64,000 nt of DNA from Myrica gale (GCA_963930655.1 OZ005604.1:5962001-6026000), one strand, 5' to 3'; positions 25,359-36,790 are shown, numbered from the stretch's first letter. Numbers and translations are program-made. The notes: generated by a model not told the origin, from the letters alone.

Positions 25359-25969
25359 GTGGGTACTTCTAGTACTTTTTTTTTGCGGTTACTGTCAGTG
25401 CTGTAGCCTATAGTCGAAGCTTAGTACTCACTCTTTTTCTGTTGTATGTAATATTTGGTGATTTAAATTAATGGCCTTTCAATTTCATGAGATATATGTG
25501 GAACAGTTAGCTACTGACGTAAAGCATGTATTAAAAATTCGTATACTAATGATTATAATAAAGACAGTACATTTTGCACCCCAAATTTTGTAGTGACATT
25601 TGCATCTAAGTCTTTTATTTTTATGACATTGAGTCTATCAATTTTTTAATTTCGTAGATTTGCACCCTTCAGTTAGTCAAAACTAATTGAAAAAAGACAT
25701 TTCTACCCTCAGTTAGCCAATGAGACTTTCTAAATAAAAAAAAATATTAAGCAAATATAAAAGTGGATAAAATTTTAGGCACACATTTTTTACAAATATT
25801 TTTAAGTTCAGTGTTTATCCCAAATTTTTGGTTGTATTTTGACAATGTTACCCTCATATATTAATTTCAAAATACTACAAAATAATTAAGAAAATCACAA
25901 TCATCACTATTCATATCTCTCTATATCAAATCATCTATTTCCAACAAACGAAACATATAAATATTCAAT
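25359..25969. other. 3' flank of PFK with a TTTGCACCCC-type repeat fragment
   Basis: Contains the PFK 3' untranslated region, followed from about 25565 by sequence with TTTTGCACCCCAAATTT and GATTTGCACCCTTCAGTTAGT. This resembles the ends of the Mutator-like elements at 48711 and 42245. No gene is seen. Confidence 0.45.
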
Positions 25970-25979
25970 TACATTGTCT

Positions 25980-26962
25980 ATTTTTTTTTTCTGAATAATG
26001 TTGTTAGGCTTGCATTGCAATACTGACCATAAAAGGAAAATCCTAAATAAGGTCAAACAACAACCATGCTGTAAAATAAAACTAGCAGGATCCCAAAAGG
26101 GATCAGGAAAACCACTATATACGTCGTGATAGGCAGAGGGTGCAGGTGACCGATAACAGCAGACAAGCTATGGAAATTTAGAGGAGCTAGTAATGAAAGC
26201 ACAGACAACATGGGCACCACAAAGCCCCAACGGAGGGCTGGAAAAGATTCACAAAAAACTAGAAAAGCCTACCGAGGAGCCGCCGGGAACAACCACACAA
26301 AAATAAAGACAAAGGGCCAACACATTGGCCAAAAAAAAAAAAAAACAACACAACGAAGGAAAAAAGACTGCGCCGGAATCAAAGCACCACCAAGAAGGCG
26401 TTGAAGAGCCAAAAACGCCGGTAGTGTGGGGAAACTCGCAGCAAGCGGCGCGTGGGCCCCCTGTGCGACTGGAAAGGCAGCAACTCGGAGGCGTTGGGAT
26501 CGCCAGAGGCTGGGGGAAGCCATCCAAGTGGCGCGTGGCTTTCAGAGAACCAAAAGAGGCCCAAAAATGAAGAACAAAGTCGGGCGCGTGAGATCCATGC
26601 GCGGCGCGTGGACCAGAATGCGCCAGCCAAATTGATTGGGACCGGAAAGGCTGAGCTCGCCTGGAGGTGGAGAAGACTACTAGATGGGCGGTGTCCACCA
26701 AAAATGAACAAAAACGCCTAGATCTAACCACCAAAATTTTGAACAAAAAGAGACAAAGAAAGGGAAGGAGATAACAACAAAAGCAGGCTAGATCTGTGGA
26801 AGGATGGAGAGGGGATCTGTGGAGGGATGGGGGTGGGAGAAGCGTAGCTGAGATGCTCCTCCCACCGGCGCTACAGGAAAAAGAAAAAAAATACTAAGCT
26901 AGGGTTTGAAAAAGCTATAGAGAGAAGGCAGAGCACCACTCTCTAGGCCTTTCGTTGGTTAC
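25980..26962 (-). mobile_element. Retroposed non-LTR-type sequence with 10-bp duplication
   Basis: TACATTGTCT occurs at 25970-25979 and 26963-26972. Directly inside the left copy, after one A, is a T run (25981-25990), the poly-A tail if read on the minus strand. The insert is GC-rich and CpG-rich on its 5' side, unlike its surroundings. It contains a 165-codon minus-strand frame (26746-26249) with no domain I recognise. Tail plus duplication show target-primed retroposition. Whether it is a 5' fragment of a LINE, a LINE-mobilised SINE-like unit or a processed transcript cannot be decided here. Confidence 0.7.
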
Positions 26963-26972
26963 TACATTGTCT

Positions 26973-27363
26973 CTTTAAGATTGTATAAAATGGCACATCA
27001 TTAAATTCAATTTGTGACTTAACGAAAGGACTAGAATATAACGAATATGTGACCTTAAGGAAAAATTGTTGAATTTCAAATCCCATGAACCAATTTGTCA
27101 CAAAGCCAAACCATAGAGATAGTTGGTATAATTAAATTAAAATTTGTTTAGTAGAAGATTGAGTTTTATTAATAACGGGTTAGATTTTACTCGGCCCTTG
27201 TTAAGTGAACCCAACCCAAATGAGGAAAGTCATGGTTTGTGAATAATGGGGCTCGTCGGTCCATCCCGAGTGCATGGGAGGCTGAAGCCCAATCTAGGCT
27301 ACTTGTAAACAAATTCGGCTCATAAAACTCCAACTTCGATAAAAGAACCTTGCTTGCTGAGAA
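26973..27363. other. Intergenic DNA; nothing recognised
   Basis: About 390 bases between two insertions. No coding sequence, RNA gene or repeat is recognised. Confidence 0.4.
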
Positions 27364-27373
27364 TAGGCCTCCT

Positions 27374-28149
27374 TGGGGTTGTGCATCGGTACTGGCGGTG
27401 TGCTGGTTTATCGGCACCGGCACCGTACCGTTGTCATAAACCGCTCCCCGCCGCACAGCGGCACCGGTAACGGTGCCAGATTTCGCCGTGTGTATGGGGT
27501 TTAGGCGGTAACGGTGGAGCTAGAACCGTTTTATTTATATTTTATTTTTATTTTTCCATTTATTTTGTACAAACGACGACGTTTTCTTTAAGAGTAACGT
27601 TGTCGTTTGAAGGGCCCCTCAACCACCCTTCTTCCCATTTTCGCAGACAACAGACTAGGCAGAGTGCAGCCTCCTCCCCCCAAAATCTTCTCCGCTCTCC
27701 TTTTCCCCCTCTCAATCCTCGATCAGCGCCTATCTCCTCCACCAACATCGGCAATCTTTACAATCACGACGTATCTACAGCATATGACGATCTCTTGCTT
27801 CTCTCTCTCTAGTCTCTAGCCTATGTGTTGCTTTCTCTCTCTTTTTTCCCTCTTTGATCTGGTTGCTTTGATTCGTTGTTAGGTTGATATCGTTTTAGGA
27901 TTTACATATTTCATTTTGGGTTGAAAGTTCTTGGGTAATTCGTTGTTAATAGGCTTTTGTTTTGTTTTGTTTTTAATGATTTGTGCAGATCTGGTTTGGT
28001 TGGCGGTAACCGCTATCGTCAAAACCGTCACCATTAAGTGCCTGTTTCCGCACCTAACGGTGCCGGTTGCGGTGTCTATTTTTGGACAACTGTCCATAGC
28101 GATGGCGGTGGAAGGCATAACCGCCACCGCCACCGCTTACTCACAGCCC
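27374..28149. mobile_element. Non-autonomous hAT element (GC-rich GGCGGT ends)
   Basis: Flanked by identical TAGGCCTCCT at 27364-27373 and 28150-28159, which includes an 8-bp hAT-size duplication. Ends are short imperfect inverted repeats: GGGGTTGTG on the left, AGGGCTGTG on the right reversed. Both subterminal regions are rich in ACCGGTACCG/ACCGCCACCGCC motifs in opposite orientations. No transposase is present. A second, partial copy of its right half is at about 35985-36090. Confidence 0.8.
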
Positions 28150-28414
28150 TAGGCCTCCTCCTCCCCGTGTGTAAAAATTGGCCTCTCTTTATGGCACGTC
28201 CAATCAAATGCATGGAGTGTTCAATAAAAAAGAAGTAATCATCATTGTCCCACAAGCGGCACGCTCTGCAATGGGCTGAAGGGATGGGTTTTTCGTAAGG
28301 AGAACGCAAAAGGGGCCATGCCTAATCGTCATCTCCCCTACCCGCCCCTAAGATAAAACTCCACTACCTGCAGGGGAAACATTCGAGAGAGGGGCATACG
28401 CATTGTAGGAGAAG

Positions 28415-30101
28415 CAGAGGCGCAACCAGGGGGTGCCCTTGGGGGGGCCCTCCCCCACTGGCTCAAAAAATCCATTGATTTTTTTTGTTATGAAGAAGCA
28501 GGCCTGTTTCCAGGGCCAGTGGGGGAACACCCGCCACCGGAGTACCGACTTCCTCTCCACTCCAGGTACGTACAAGCGGAAAATGTTGGTTTTCCTGTTC
28601 GCCGTAAGGGAAATTATACACACTTGAATGTTGGTTTTCATCAAAATCTCAAACTTTTCCTCAGTATATATCGGGGGTTTAGTGCCCACAGTTTTGATTT
28701 TATCTGTGCCATAAGTAACTTCAGATTTGTTATGCCTGTTCGTTAGTGATATTTTCTGTGGATTAAATCTCTACTTTGAACAGCACCACAGTACAAGTGG
28801 GATTTGTGTATGGGTTGGTTTAACTTTGCCACCTAATAATGACCTTTTCCAGGCATGCGAGACCAGCTTGGCCTTCATTTTGGTTTCCAGGAAATGTTGA
28901 GTAAATAGTAAAACACCATCATTATAATTATTCAGTAGTATATACACATGATATTCATAGCTTCTGAATTTGACAAAGTTTGCTAGGAAAGGCACAAGCG
29001 GCACTGTGGCTCCATGAAAATATTAACAAAGAAGATCACACAAGCACTACATTAGTCATGCATGGCACCTCTGAACTGAGAATTTCAAAAACTAGCTCCC
29101 CTTGATTTTAGGTGTCTCCCATTCGCCCCAGTTCATAATCGAACGTTCACCGTGTCCTACATAGAGTGATGTCCATCGGTCGATGATCATCTTCTCAAGA
29201 GCAATAGCATTTTTTAGCAGACATACGACAAGGTCAAATTCCATCGAATAACCACAAAAGATTGTAGTTCCACTTCTTTAAGGTGCTGATGTAGACAATA
29301 TTCCATAAGCAGTATGTTTTTGTGCTTTATGTACTCTACAACTTCAACTATCTCTCTTTCACCTTTTTCATTGAAGTGAAGATGGAGCTACAAACAAGAG
29401 AGCAGAGAAACAAAAGTTAATCTGTTTTCATTTTAAGTAAATGATTCATTTGGACTGACATGTCACAATCAGAGGCATTCGTAAGGGATCGATTCAAAAC
29501 TTGAGAACCAGTAGTTGCACATATATAATGATGTTAGAATCAATCACATAAGTAAGGTCCTCCAATAATCATTACAGTGGGAAGAGAGAAGCTATAAAAA
29601 AAATACCATATAGGATCTTATACATTTTAAGGGGAAACAAGAATTTCAGTCCAAACGATTTATGCATATACTTCTTTTGCTGGTGCCACGAAGGAATGAA
29701 AATAAGATCCCCCAAAAGCATTGGTACATTACAAACCATGTGAGTCTGACTTCCAACGGGAAAAGGAATGACAGTAGGATCTTATAGGTCTCTTTTGGCT
29801 GGTGAAATGTTGGGTGTGCTTTGTAGGTTCCACAAACCACTATCAACTAACGAATAACGATCACACATGCTCTTGCTTTTATGTGCCTCAAGCAGACAGT
29901 CATTCCTCACAAACTATTCAAAAAGGATGTTGTTGGGTTTCATTTGAGAAACAATTTTTTAGCACAAAGTACAATCCTGCTTTTGGAATCCAACTGCAAG
30001 TGCTAATGTTTGTTAGCTTTCACATTGTGTGGAAATTTTTGTTTTTGGTAATTTTGCCTTAAAAATTCGACCCCTCATTTTATATCCTAGATACGCCACT
30101 G
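28415..30101. mobile_element. hAT element carrying an F-box/FBD gene fragment
   Basis: Exact 8-bp duplication AGGAGAAG at 28407-28414 and 30102-30109. The left end CAGAGGCGCAACCAG and right end (reversed) CAGTGGCGTATCTAG form an imperfect inverted repeat of the hAT CAGNGGCG type. The 1.69-kb interior has no recognisable transposase but includes the FBD fragment at 29092-29387, with a preserved splice acceptor. Confidence 0.82.
29092..29387 (-). pseudogene. FBD-domain (F-box/LRR type) fragment
   Basis: A clear acceptor (TTTGTAG) precedes 29387. The minus strand then reads LHLHFNEKGEREIVEVVEYI and HQHLKEVEL and, after a one-base frame shift near 29277, YSMEFDLVVCLLKNAIALEK, MIIDRW and a stop at 29092. 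The pattern HLKEVE...LLKNAIALEKMIID is the FBD signature found at the C-terminus of plant F-box/LRR proteins. Only this last exon is present. With a frame shift and no F-box, it is a non-functional piece, most simply explained as genomic capture by the surrounding hAT element because the intron border is kept. Confidence 0.75.
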
Positions 30102-30109
30102 AGGAGAAG

Positions 30110-31640
30110 ACGTGAGATGTCACTTCTGAAACCTACACTTTCCCTTCCCAACAAGTCTGACAGTCTTTATTATTTAGAAAAAAAGAAAAAAAAACAAGTC
30201 TGACACTCGAAGCATATAAACCCTTTCAGGTATGTACAAAAAAGCCAAGTGATCGCATACATTCGCAACTTCTTACACCCACAAAAACCTGACTTGACCA
30301 TTGGAGGCTAACCCCACGGAGAAGTAACCTTCTCATTATTTTCTTGTGTAGGCCTTGTACCAAGAGAGTTGCTATACAACCCACCCATTGATGCTTATGT
30401 GAGTTGGATTCTTCTGGCATCATCAATTAGAGTTTGAGAAAAAGTTTAAATAGGATGAGTTGATGGAGTTGTTTATATTTAAGGTCAAAAGGAGGTGATA
30501 GAGTTTTTTTTATATATGTGTTAGAAGATGAGTTTTATTGGAGTTTTTGAAAAGATAGAATAAGTTGATAAAAATTGGAAAAATACAATTTCTTTTTGTT
30601 TTTTGTTATTTAGGAGATAAAATTTTATAATATAGGATGGAGGAGAAATTTTTCATGCTATAAAGGCCCATACTTGAAGGCCCAAAAATAAGCAGAAGAA
30701 GGATTAGCTCACTCGATACGGTGTGTGTAACCCTGCCATTGGAGGTCCATAAAGGAAACTGATGTTTATGCTTTATTGGGTTAGCAAACCGACGTTAGAA
30801 ATTATGATTATTCTCTGTTACTGTCAGATGAGCTAGAAATAAAGAATAAGGGTAAAAGGTCTAGGTTCGGATCATCTTGGGGAGACCAACTCTGACAATG
30901 TCGGCCTTCATTAAATGTTGGATGAGACATATAACGTGTGAAAAAAGTAATATGACCCAAAGGGATAATAAGCCAAAAAGCCCAAATAGAGCCCCGACCC
31001 ATACAACTGAGACATATATAAGAAGAATATAAGGAGAAAAAGGGTACACAGTTCTTTCTCTAAAACTCTCTCATTGAAAACAAGAACTAAGAAAAGAAAA
31101 GAGATGACAAGAATTGGCAATGTCATAGGAGAAATCCCCCTACGGGGAAGACTTTGGGTTATAATGTGTTATTTTGCTTGCAGGAGGAAGGAAAGAGATT
31201 TTGGACCTTTCAACCCATCCCAAGTACTGGACTTGAAGTCTAACTCCCTCGGGATTTTGGCCCAATGAACTCTTGTGATAGGTTGGTTAAAATTAGCTTC
31301 ATCATGGGATATAAAGCGTTTACTTGTATTTTATGCTATTTTGGAATAAAAGAAATTGTGCTTTAAAATTTGTAATTTTAAGATTTTATAGGTGGTGTTT
31401 GTTTGTGGAAATTTTGGGGTGGTGGAAAAGTTAGGGTATTGGGATTGGTCAAAAAATGAATATATTTTTATAAGAATTGGTAAAAAAGTGAGGAGAACTA
31501 AGATTTGAGTTAATATTATAATAATAAAGAATTATTTGATGTAAAAAAAATTATTATAATATAATTGTTTATAATATGCCTGCCCAACATTTCGCCCCGT
31601 GTAGTCTCTTGCCATGTTTGGGATGCGGGTGCGGACAGGG
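30110..31640. other. Intergenic DNA with LTR-like segment; no gene seen
   Basis: No coding sequence is supported. From about 30660 to 31270 the sequence resembles a retrotransposon LTR or leader. It has a TATATAAG at about 31013, a leader with CTCTCTCATTGAAAACAAG, and CCCTACGGGGAAGACTTTGGG. No matching second LTR, primer-binding site or duplication was found, so the assignment is weak. An AT-rich stretch follows at 31370-31580. Confidence 0.3.
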
Positions 31641-31822
31641 GTCTCGTTTCAGGACTGGGTTTTGGTTTTGTCTGTCAGACCGGAACTAAAGTCCACGTTT
31701 GGCTTGAGCATGGTTTTTGGATCACAGTGCATTAATGACAGTTTTGTCCGTTTAATACCAATGACGTCAAGAGCAAGAGTTGGTCCAACACGTGGTTTCA
31801 ACGCATAATGAATGGAAAAAAT

Positions 31823-32352
31823 CTTCACTCCGACCACCGCATCCTTCTTCATCTTCGAAAGCTTCGGATCGGTGTCCTCGGCAATCTCCGTTTCAAACCA
31901 CGTTTCCTTAAACAACTTAATGCAAGTATCACTCATCTGAAACGCCTAGAAATGCACATCAGCCCCACCATCCTCATTCACCTCAAGCTTCACCAAGGCC
32001 GTAACCCACTTCTTCAACCCGCTCTCGGCATGAAACTCCGCCGTCTGAAGTACCTCCTTGTTTGACAGAATGTAATCCTTCTTGTCCTGACTAATCGTCT
32101 TCGTGAATATGAACTCGACCCTCTTCATTCCCAACCCAACCGCAATTGCTTCGACCAACTTCTCCTCATCTGGGTCTCTCAGAATCGCTAAGTGTTCCTC
32201 AGTCCCTTGCTGCGGTGGCTCGTAGATGAAATCCACCTCGACTTTCCCCTCCTCGGAGACGGTTCCATACATGAACCCGACACGTTTGACGGCAAATGCG
32301 AGTGACTCGTTGACATAGTTCTGGAACGCATTGGCACAATCGCGGTCGAAGG
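31823..32352 (-). pseudogene. NPL4-like gene fragment with in-frame stop
   Basis: The minus strand encodes a near-continuous stretch of plant NPL4, the ubiquitin-binding cofactor of CDC48/p97. It reads FDRDCANAFQNYVNESLAF, GFMYGTVSEEGKVEVDFIYEPPQQG, LGMKRVEFIF, HAESGLKKWVTALVKLEVNE, then ADVHF followed by TAG at 31946-31948 where the family has Glu. The same frame continues with AFQMSDTCIKLF and DPKLSKMKKDAVVGVK. Similarity stops abruptly at both ends (about 32352 and 31823). The N-terminal ubiquitin-like part and the C-terminal part are missing. The single nonsense change and the truncation indicate a pseudogene. Confidence 0.85.
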
Positions 32353-32614
32353 AAAAACCGTTTAAAAACGAAAAATATCCTAACAAATCTCTCTCTCCCT
32401 TTCCCAGTCTTCTCAATTGTTCTCTACTTTTCCTCACGAAGACGAAGCCACCACGAACAACTATTCTAGCGGAGGTCCAATTCATGCAGGGAAGTGGAGA
32501 ACAAGTCTCATTGCTTGGGCTAATGACACAGGCCTTCTCCGTCTGTTTCTCTGAAAATATTTTGGTAAGGAAATTATATTTGTTTTTGCCGACTGCAACA
32601 TGTAGGAGCCAAGT

Positions 32615-32720
32615 TGTCGTGGAGGTCGATGACGTTGAGGTAAGCGCACAATGTAAGCTGAGGCCTGAGGGAGAATCTGGCCGGTGAGGCGGTTGGAGGA
32701 GAGATAGAGCTCGTTGCTCG
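32615..32720 (-). pseudogene. Leucine-rich-repeat gene fragment
   Basis: On the minus strand one frame gives ELYLSSNRLTGQI and, after a shift, ASAYLNVIDLHDN. These are consecutive plant-type LRR units (LxLSSNxLTGxI, LxVIDLHDN). The piece is about 100 bp, frame-shifted, and lies directly upstream of the NPL4 fragment on the same strand. It probably comes from an LRR receptor-like gene. Confidence is limited by the short length. Confidence 0.5.
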
Positions 32721-32809
32721 GATATGAGAAGGATGGGGAGAGGAATAGCAGGAAGATAAGAAGCCGAGTCTAGAGAAGCCGACCCATCATCAATCTTCAA
32801 TTTTGTTTT

Positions 32810-33920
32810 GGGTTAAATGCATCTCATACCCCTGTGGTATTCGAGAATTGCAAATATACTCCTGAGGTAAACAAAGTCATTTTCATACCCCTGAGGTAAA
32901 CATCAAGGTCACAATATGCCCCTCCGTTAATGTGCCGTTTGAAACACTAACGGTAAATGCTGACGTGGCAAAAATAGACACGTCAGCACCAATCAGATGA
33001 TGACACGTCATCGCTCAGGGGCATATTTGCAATTTGCGAATACTACAGGGGCATGTGATGCATTTTAGCTTTTTTTTTAAATAGACACGTCAGCACCAAT
33101 AATATGATGACACATCATCATATTTAATTTTAAAAAGAAATTATTAGTTTTAAAAAAAGACTTAGCCCTATTTTCCTTCAACATATCTCATGTGTTCGTT
33201 TCTGTCTTTTTTTTTTTATATATAATTAAAAAAAAAACATTTGTAGTTCAACTTAGTCACTGTATTCGTTTCTGTATGCTTTTTATTTTATATTTTAAAT
33301 TTAATTTTAAAAAAATGAACACAAAACGACTTAGCCTCATTTCCCTTCAACTTAGTCCATGTGTTCGTTTGTATCTTTTTTTTTTTTCCTTTTTTCAAAA
33401 GTTTTAAAAAAAACATGCGTAGTTCAAAAAAACACACACATAATCGAATACAGTGGCTAAGTTGAACTACGCAAGTTTTTTTTTAAAATTATGTATAAAA
33501 AAGACAGAAACGAACACATGGGATATGTTGAAGGAAAATTGAGCTAAGTGTTTTTTTTTAAATAATAATTTATTTTTTAAATTAAATATGATGATGTGTC
33601 ATCATATTATTGGTGTTGACGTGTCTATTTTAAAAAAATTAATTTTAATTTTTTTAAAAAGCTAAAATGCATCACATGTCCCTGTGGTATTCGCAAATTG
33701 CAAATATGCCCCTGAGCGATGACGTGTCATCATCTGATTGGTGCTGACATGTCTATTGTTTTCACGTCAGCATTTACCGTTAGTGTTTCAAACGACACAT
33801 TAACGGAGGTGCATATTGTGACCTTGATGTTTACCTCAGAGGTATTAAAATGACTTTGTTTACCTTAAGGGTATATTTGCAATTCGCGAATATCACAGGG
33901 GTATGAGATGCATTTAACCC
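32810..33920. mobile_element. Mutator-like (MULE) element with long inverted repeats and 9-bp duplication
   Basis: Exact 9-bp duplication TTTTGTTTT at 32801-32809 and 33921-33929. Both ends start GGGTTAAATGCATCTCATAC, and the inverted similarity continues for at least 250 bases per arm, including GCCACGTCAGCA-like blocks. The arms nearly meet in the middle. There is no coding capacity. Duplication length and arm length fit a fold-back, non-autonomous MULE. Confidence 0.88.
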
Positions 33921-34204
33921 TTTTGTTTTCTTTATTTCGCAAGTCCTGGACTTTTCGGCTTCCCCATTAGTTCTGTTGCTTTTCGTGTGGAGGTAGGAGA
34001 GAAGACGATATCCTACTGTCTATCGAATGAGTTTAGAAAAAAAAGGAATAAAAAGGACGACCACATATGTTTGAAAAAGAGAGTACAACCACGTATGTGA
34101 TGCTAACGCACGTAGCAAAAAAATATACAAAGTGATGTTAACGTCGTTATCTATATGCGCGGAATTTTGAGACCAGCTGCCAAGACTTGAACCAGGGCCT
34201 CAGC

Positions 34205-35306
34205 CAGTGGCGGAACCAGGACTCAAGTTGAGGGGGGGCAAACTCCTAAAGCGAAATGACAAATTTTTTTCTTACTTAATGCAAAAGGCGTTTTAGAGTT
34301 AAAATAACGAAAACTAATGAATAAAAACATTAAAAATATTGAAATACACTACTGTAACTCCTTAAAAAATATTCTTACTCATAATTTTTGAATCATAACT
34401 CTCTAAAACCCCTCATTATTTTCTCATATTGCTTATTGGTTTTGAACCATAACTCTCTAAAATCCCTCATTGTTTTCCCATTTTGCTTCTTAGGAAAATA
34501 ATGACCAACAAGCCAAGTGATTGACAAGGAATTTTGATCAAATACTCCTTACGAATTTAATCTTCAATCCCAACATCATATTTTTCAATGAGTTTACGTA
34601 ACCTTGAGTCAGCAATAATATAATCCAGACTAAACAAAAGACAAGGTCTTTTCGAACTAATATTCGCATCAAAAGTAGGAGTACTAAGCGATTCCACATT
34701 GGCTGACTTTTTTTTATCCAAAACTTATCCATAATCTAAACAAAACAAAATGAAAATTCATCAACCAATTCAATTCACTAATCAAAATTAAAAACAATAA
34801 AACTTTAAACACCAACGTTCTAATCTCTTCAAATATACAACATTTATATGTCTACTAGGTTACTATCATGTTCAGCATATTAAGTAATCAAAATATAAAT
34901 GAACAAAGATTTATAAACCATATCTCCTCTCTCCCTCTCTCTTACGCATGAGATGTGAGAAATTTGAGACAAGTAATCAACATGTAATTCTCCTACCTAC
35001 TCTACCGCTGAACAACTCTTCAAACTAATCTAAATAAATTTTCCCCAAAAACAATGAGATTATATTGCCAGATTTTAGCACTCTATAAGTAGAAAATATG
35101 TGTATTGAATATATTTTTATAGTAAAATAGATATAATGAACAGAAACAATAAAAAAGCCATAATGTTGAAAGACTTGACTTATAAACCACGACAAATTAA
35201 ACTATATATATAAAATAGATAGGAAAATACATATAAAATATATATATATATATATGAACCAAGGGGGGGCAGCTGCCCCGGCTTGACCCCCCTTGGCTCC
35301 GCCACT
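34205..35306 (-). mobile_element. hAT element relic (1.1 kb)
   Basis: Exact 8-bp duplication GCCTCAGC at 34197-34204 and 35307-35314. Ends are CAGTGGCGGAACCAGGA on the left and CAGTGGCGGAGCCAAGG on the right reversed. A minus-strand frame at 34732-34538 begins MDKFWIKKSQPMWNR, resembling the N-terminus of zinc-finger/hAT transposases, but it is not continued. The left 150 bases are closely similar to the left part of the element at 55185. Confidence 0.9.
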
Positions 35307-35527
35307 GGCCTCAGCACATGCCAAACAAGGATTCTAAAATCTGAGCCTAAATTTGAATTTGAGACCAGAAACAGAGTCCACATTCGCATTCCAAACATAG
35401 CCAAAGGAAAATTCATACGTGTCACATGTGATGTAATGAATCAATAAGATCAAGTTTCTCGGCAAAGGTGTAGCAAAACACGTCCTTGTTTTTCTTTAGA
35501 CCTCCGGGTGAAGCTGGTGAAGAAGGA

Positions 35528-35669
35528 ATGGGAATCAGATTCGTATTGATGGTAAATAAGCAGGGGGCAGACTCGTCTGGCTCAATACTACGAGTACCTC
35601 CTTCTCGAAGAACGACGCGCTCTCGAGGGCGACATCGTTCGCAAATGCTTCGCCCGTAACGAACAACAG
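35528..35669 (+). pseudogene. AP-4 complex sigma subunit, first exon only, frame-shifted
   Basis: From the ATG at 35528 the sequence encodes MGIRFVLMVNKQG. After removing one base from the GGGGG run at 35563-35567 it continues QTRLAQYYEYLLLEERRA and LEGDIVRKCFARNEQQ, ending exactly at a GT donor (35670). This matches the first exon of the AP-4 sigma (clathrin-adaptor small chain) gene, 47 codons. The extra G shifts the frame. None of the later exons (the CSFVEHRNYK part onward) is found in the following kilobase. It is a truncated duplicate. A sequencing error in the G run could explain the frame shift but not the missing exons. Confidence 0.8.
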
Positions 35670-35984
35670 GTCTCCTCCTCCCTTTATCTCTCTCACTAAA
35701 TTTCTCTTTCCCATTTTTATGATTTGTCGCTTAATCTGTTGGGTAAATTGAGGTAGGTGAATCGGTTGATGTCAATTAACCCCAGATTGTTATGGATCAT
35801 TAACCTCTGGAGTAAAGCCTTTTGTTTTCGGTCTATATTGGAAACTCAATTTCGTCCGTGTTGGACTGAGAGGTTGTTAATGTTAATACTTTCGATTTGG
35901 GATTTATCCAGTCCCTTAATTGACTGTAGGTGAAAAGTTTCAAAGGGTGCTTCAAGGGTCTGCTTCCTTGAGCGTGTTAGCGTT

Positions 35985-36090
35985 TGCTGCCCACTGCCAC
36001 CACCGAAACCGCTAAGTGCCTATTCTTCTCCTAACGGGATCGGTGACAATGTCCAATTTTTAGACAACTACCATAGCGGTGGCAGCCCTA
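35985..36090. mobile_element. Partial copy of the GC-rich hAT element
   Basis: Resembles the right half of the element at 27374-28149: CCGCTAAGTGCCTAT, CTAACGG, GACAACTACCATAGCGGTGGC and an AGCCCTA end occur in the same order. No left end or duplication was found, so it is a truncated copy. Confidence 0.55.
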
Positions 36091-36790
36091 TACACCACAC
36101 CACCGATATTATAAAGGCCACCTTATGGCCTAGAAAGAATCACGTAAATAATCGTTACCCAAGAACCAGCGTTCAATTTTGTTTCTTGTTTTTTGGGTGA
36201 GTATTGTGAAATCAGCCGAATGTATAGAAAGTACACAAATTACACCAGATCCCCAAAGCAAGAATCTAACCCCTCTGTAATTACAGTTTCTTTTAAATTA
36301 ATGAATGTATGCTTAAAAAACCCCTGCCACTGCCATTAAGCCCCAAAGCATTCCAAGAGCCAGAAAAGTAAGCCACTACGGCAACGATCCAACACATTTC
36401 CATGTTAATTCTGGGATCTTCGAAAAGAACTAAATATTATCAGTAGTGACGTATTGAACATAATGCATGGAATTCTGGCCAAACGCGAAAGAACAGGCTA
36501 TGCAGAAAACAGATATGGAGCGTACCAAACAATAGATAAGTTCTGTAATGGTTAGACACATCCTACTTCCAATACATGGGAGAAAACTTCTAAACATCGT
36601 AGCACGGGCTACAGATTTGACGTATCACTCTCTTTCTGTCGTCTATAGTATGCACCACTTACATATTCTCTCAAAATAACATCTTATGTGCCACTTTTCC
36701 TGCTATATCATTATGTATGTTAGAAAAAATGATTAGTGCCAACCAAAACGGGGGCAGATGTATCTATCTTAGACTGTACAAGGAAATGCC
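36091..36790. other. 3' flank of the large membrane-protein gene; no gene seen
   Basis: About 700 bases that should contain the 3' untranslated region and terminator of the minus-strand gene ending at 36791. No coding sequence is recognised. Confidence 0.4.

Noticed and set aside
26249-26746. 165-codon minus-strand open frame
   Set aside because: It lies in a retroposed GC-rich insert, has low complexity and no recognisable domain; kept only as part of the mobile element.
30660-31270. Possible solo LTR
   Set aside because: A TATA-like box and leader-like sequence are present, but no TG...CA ends, second LTR or duplication could be shown, so it is left as a weak note only.
32331-32687. 118-codon plus-strand frame
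   Set aside because: It is the antisense shadow of the NPL4 and LRR fragments on the minus strand.
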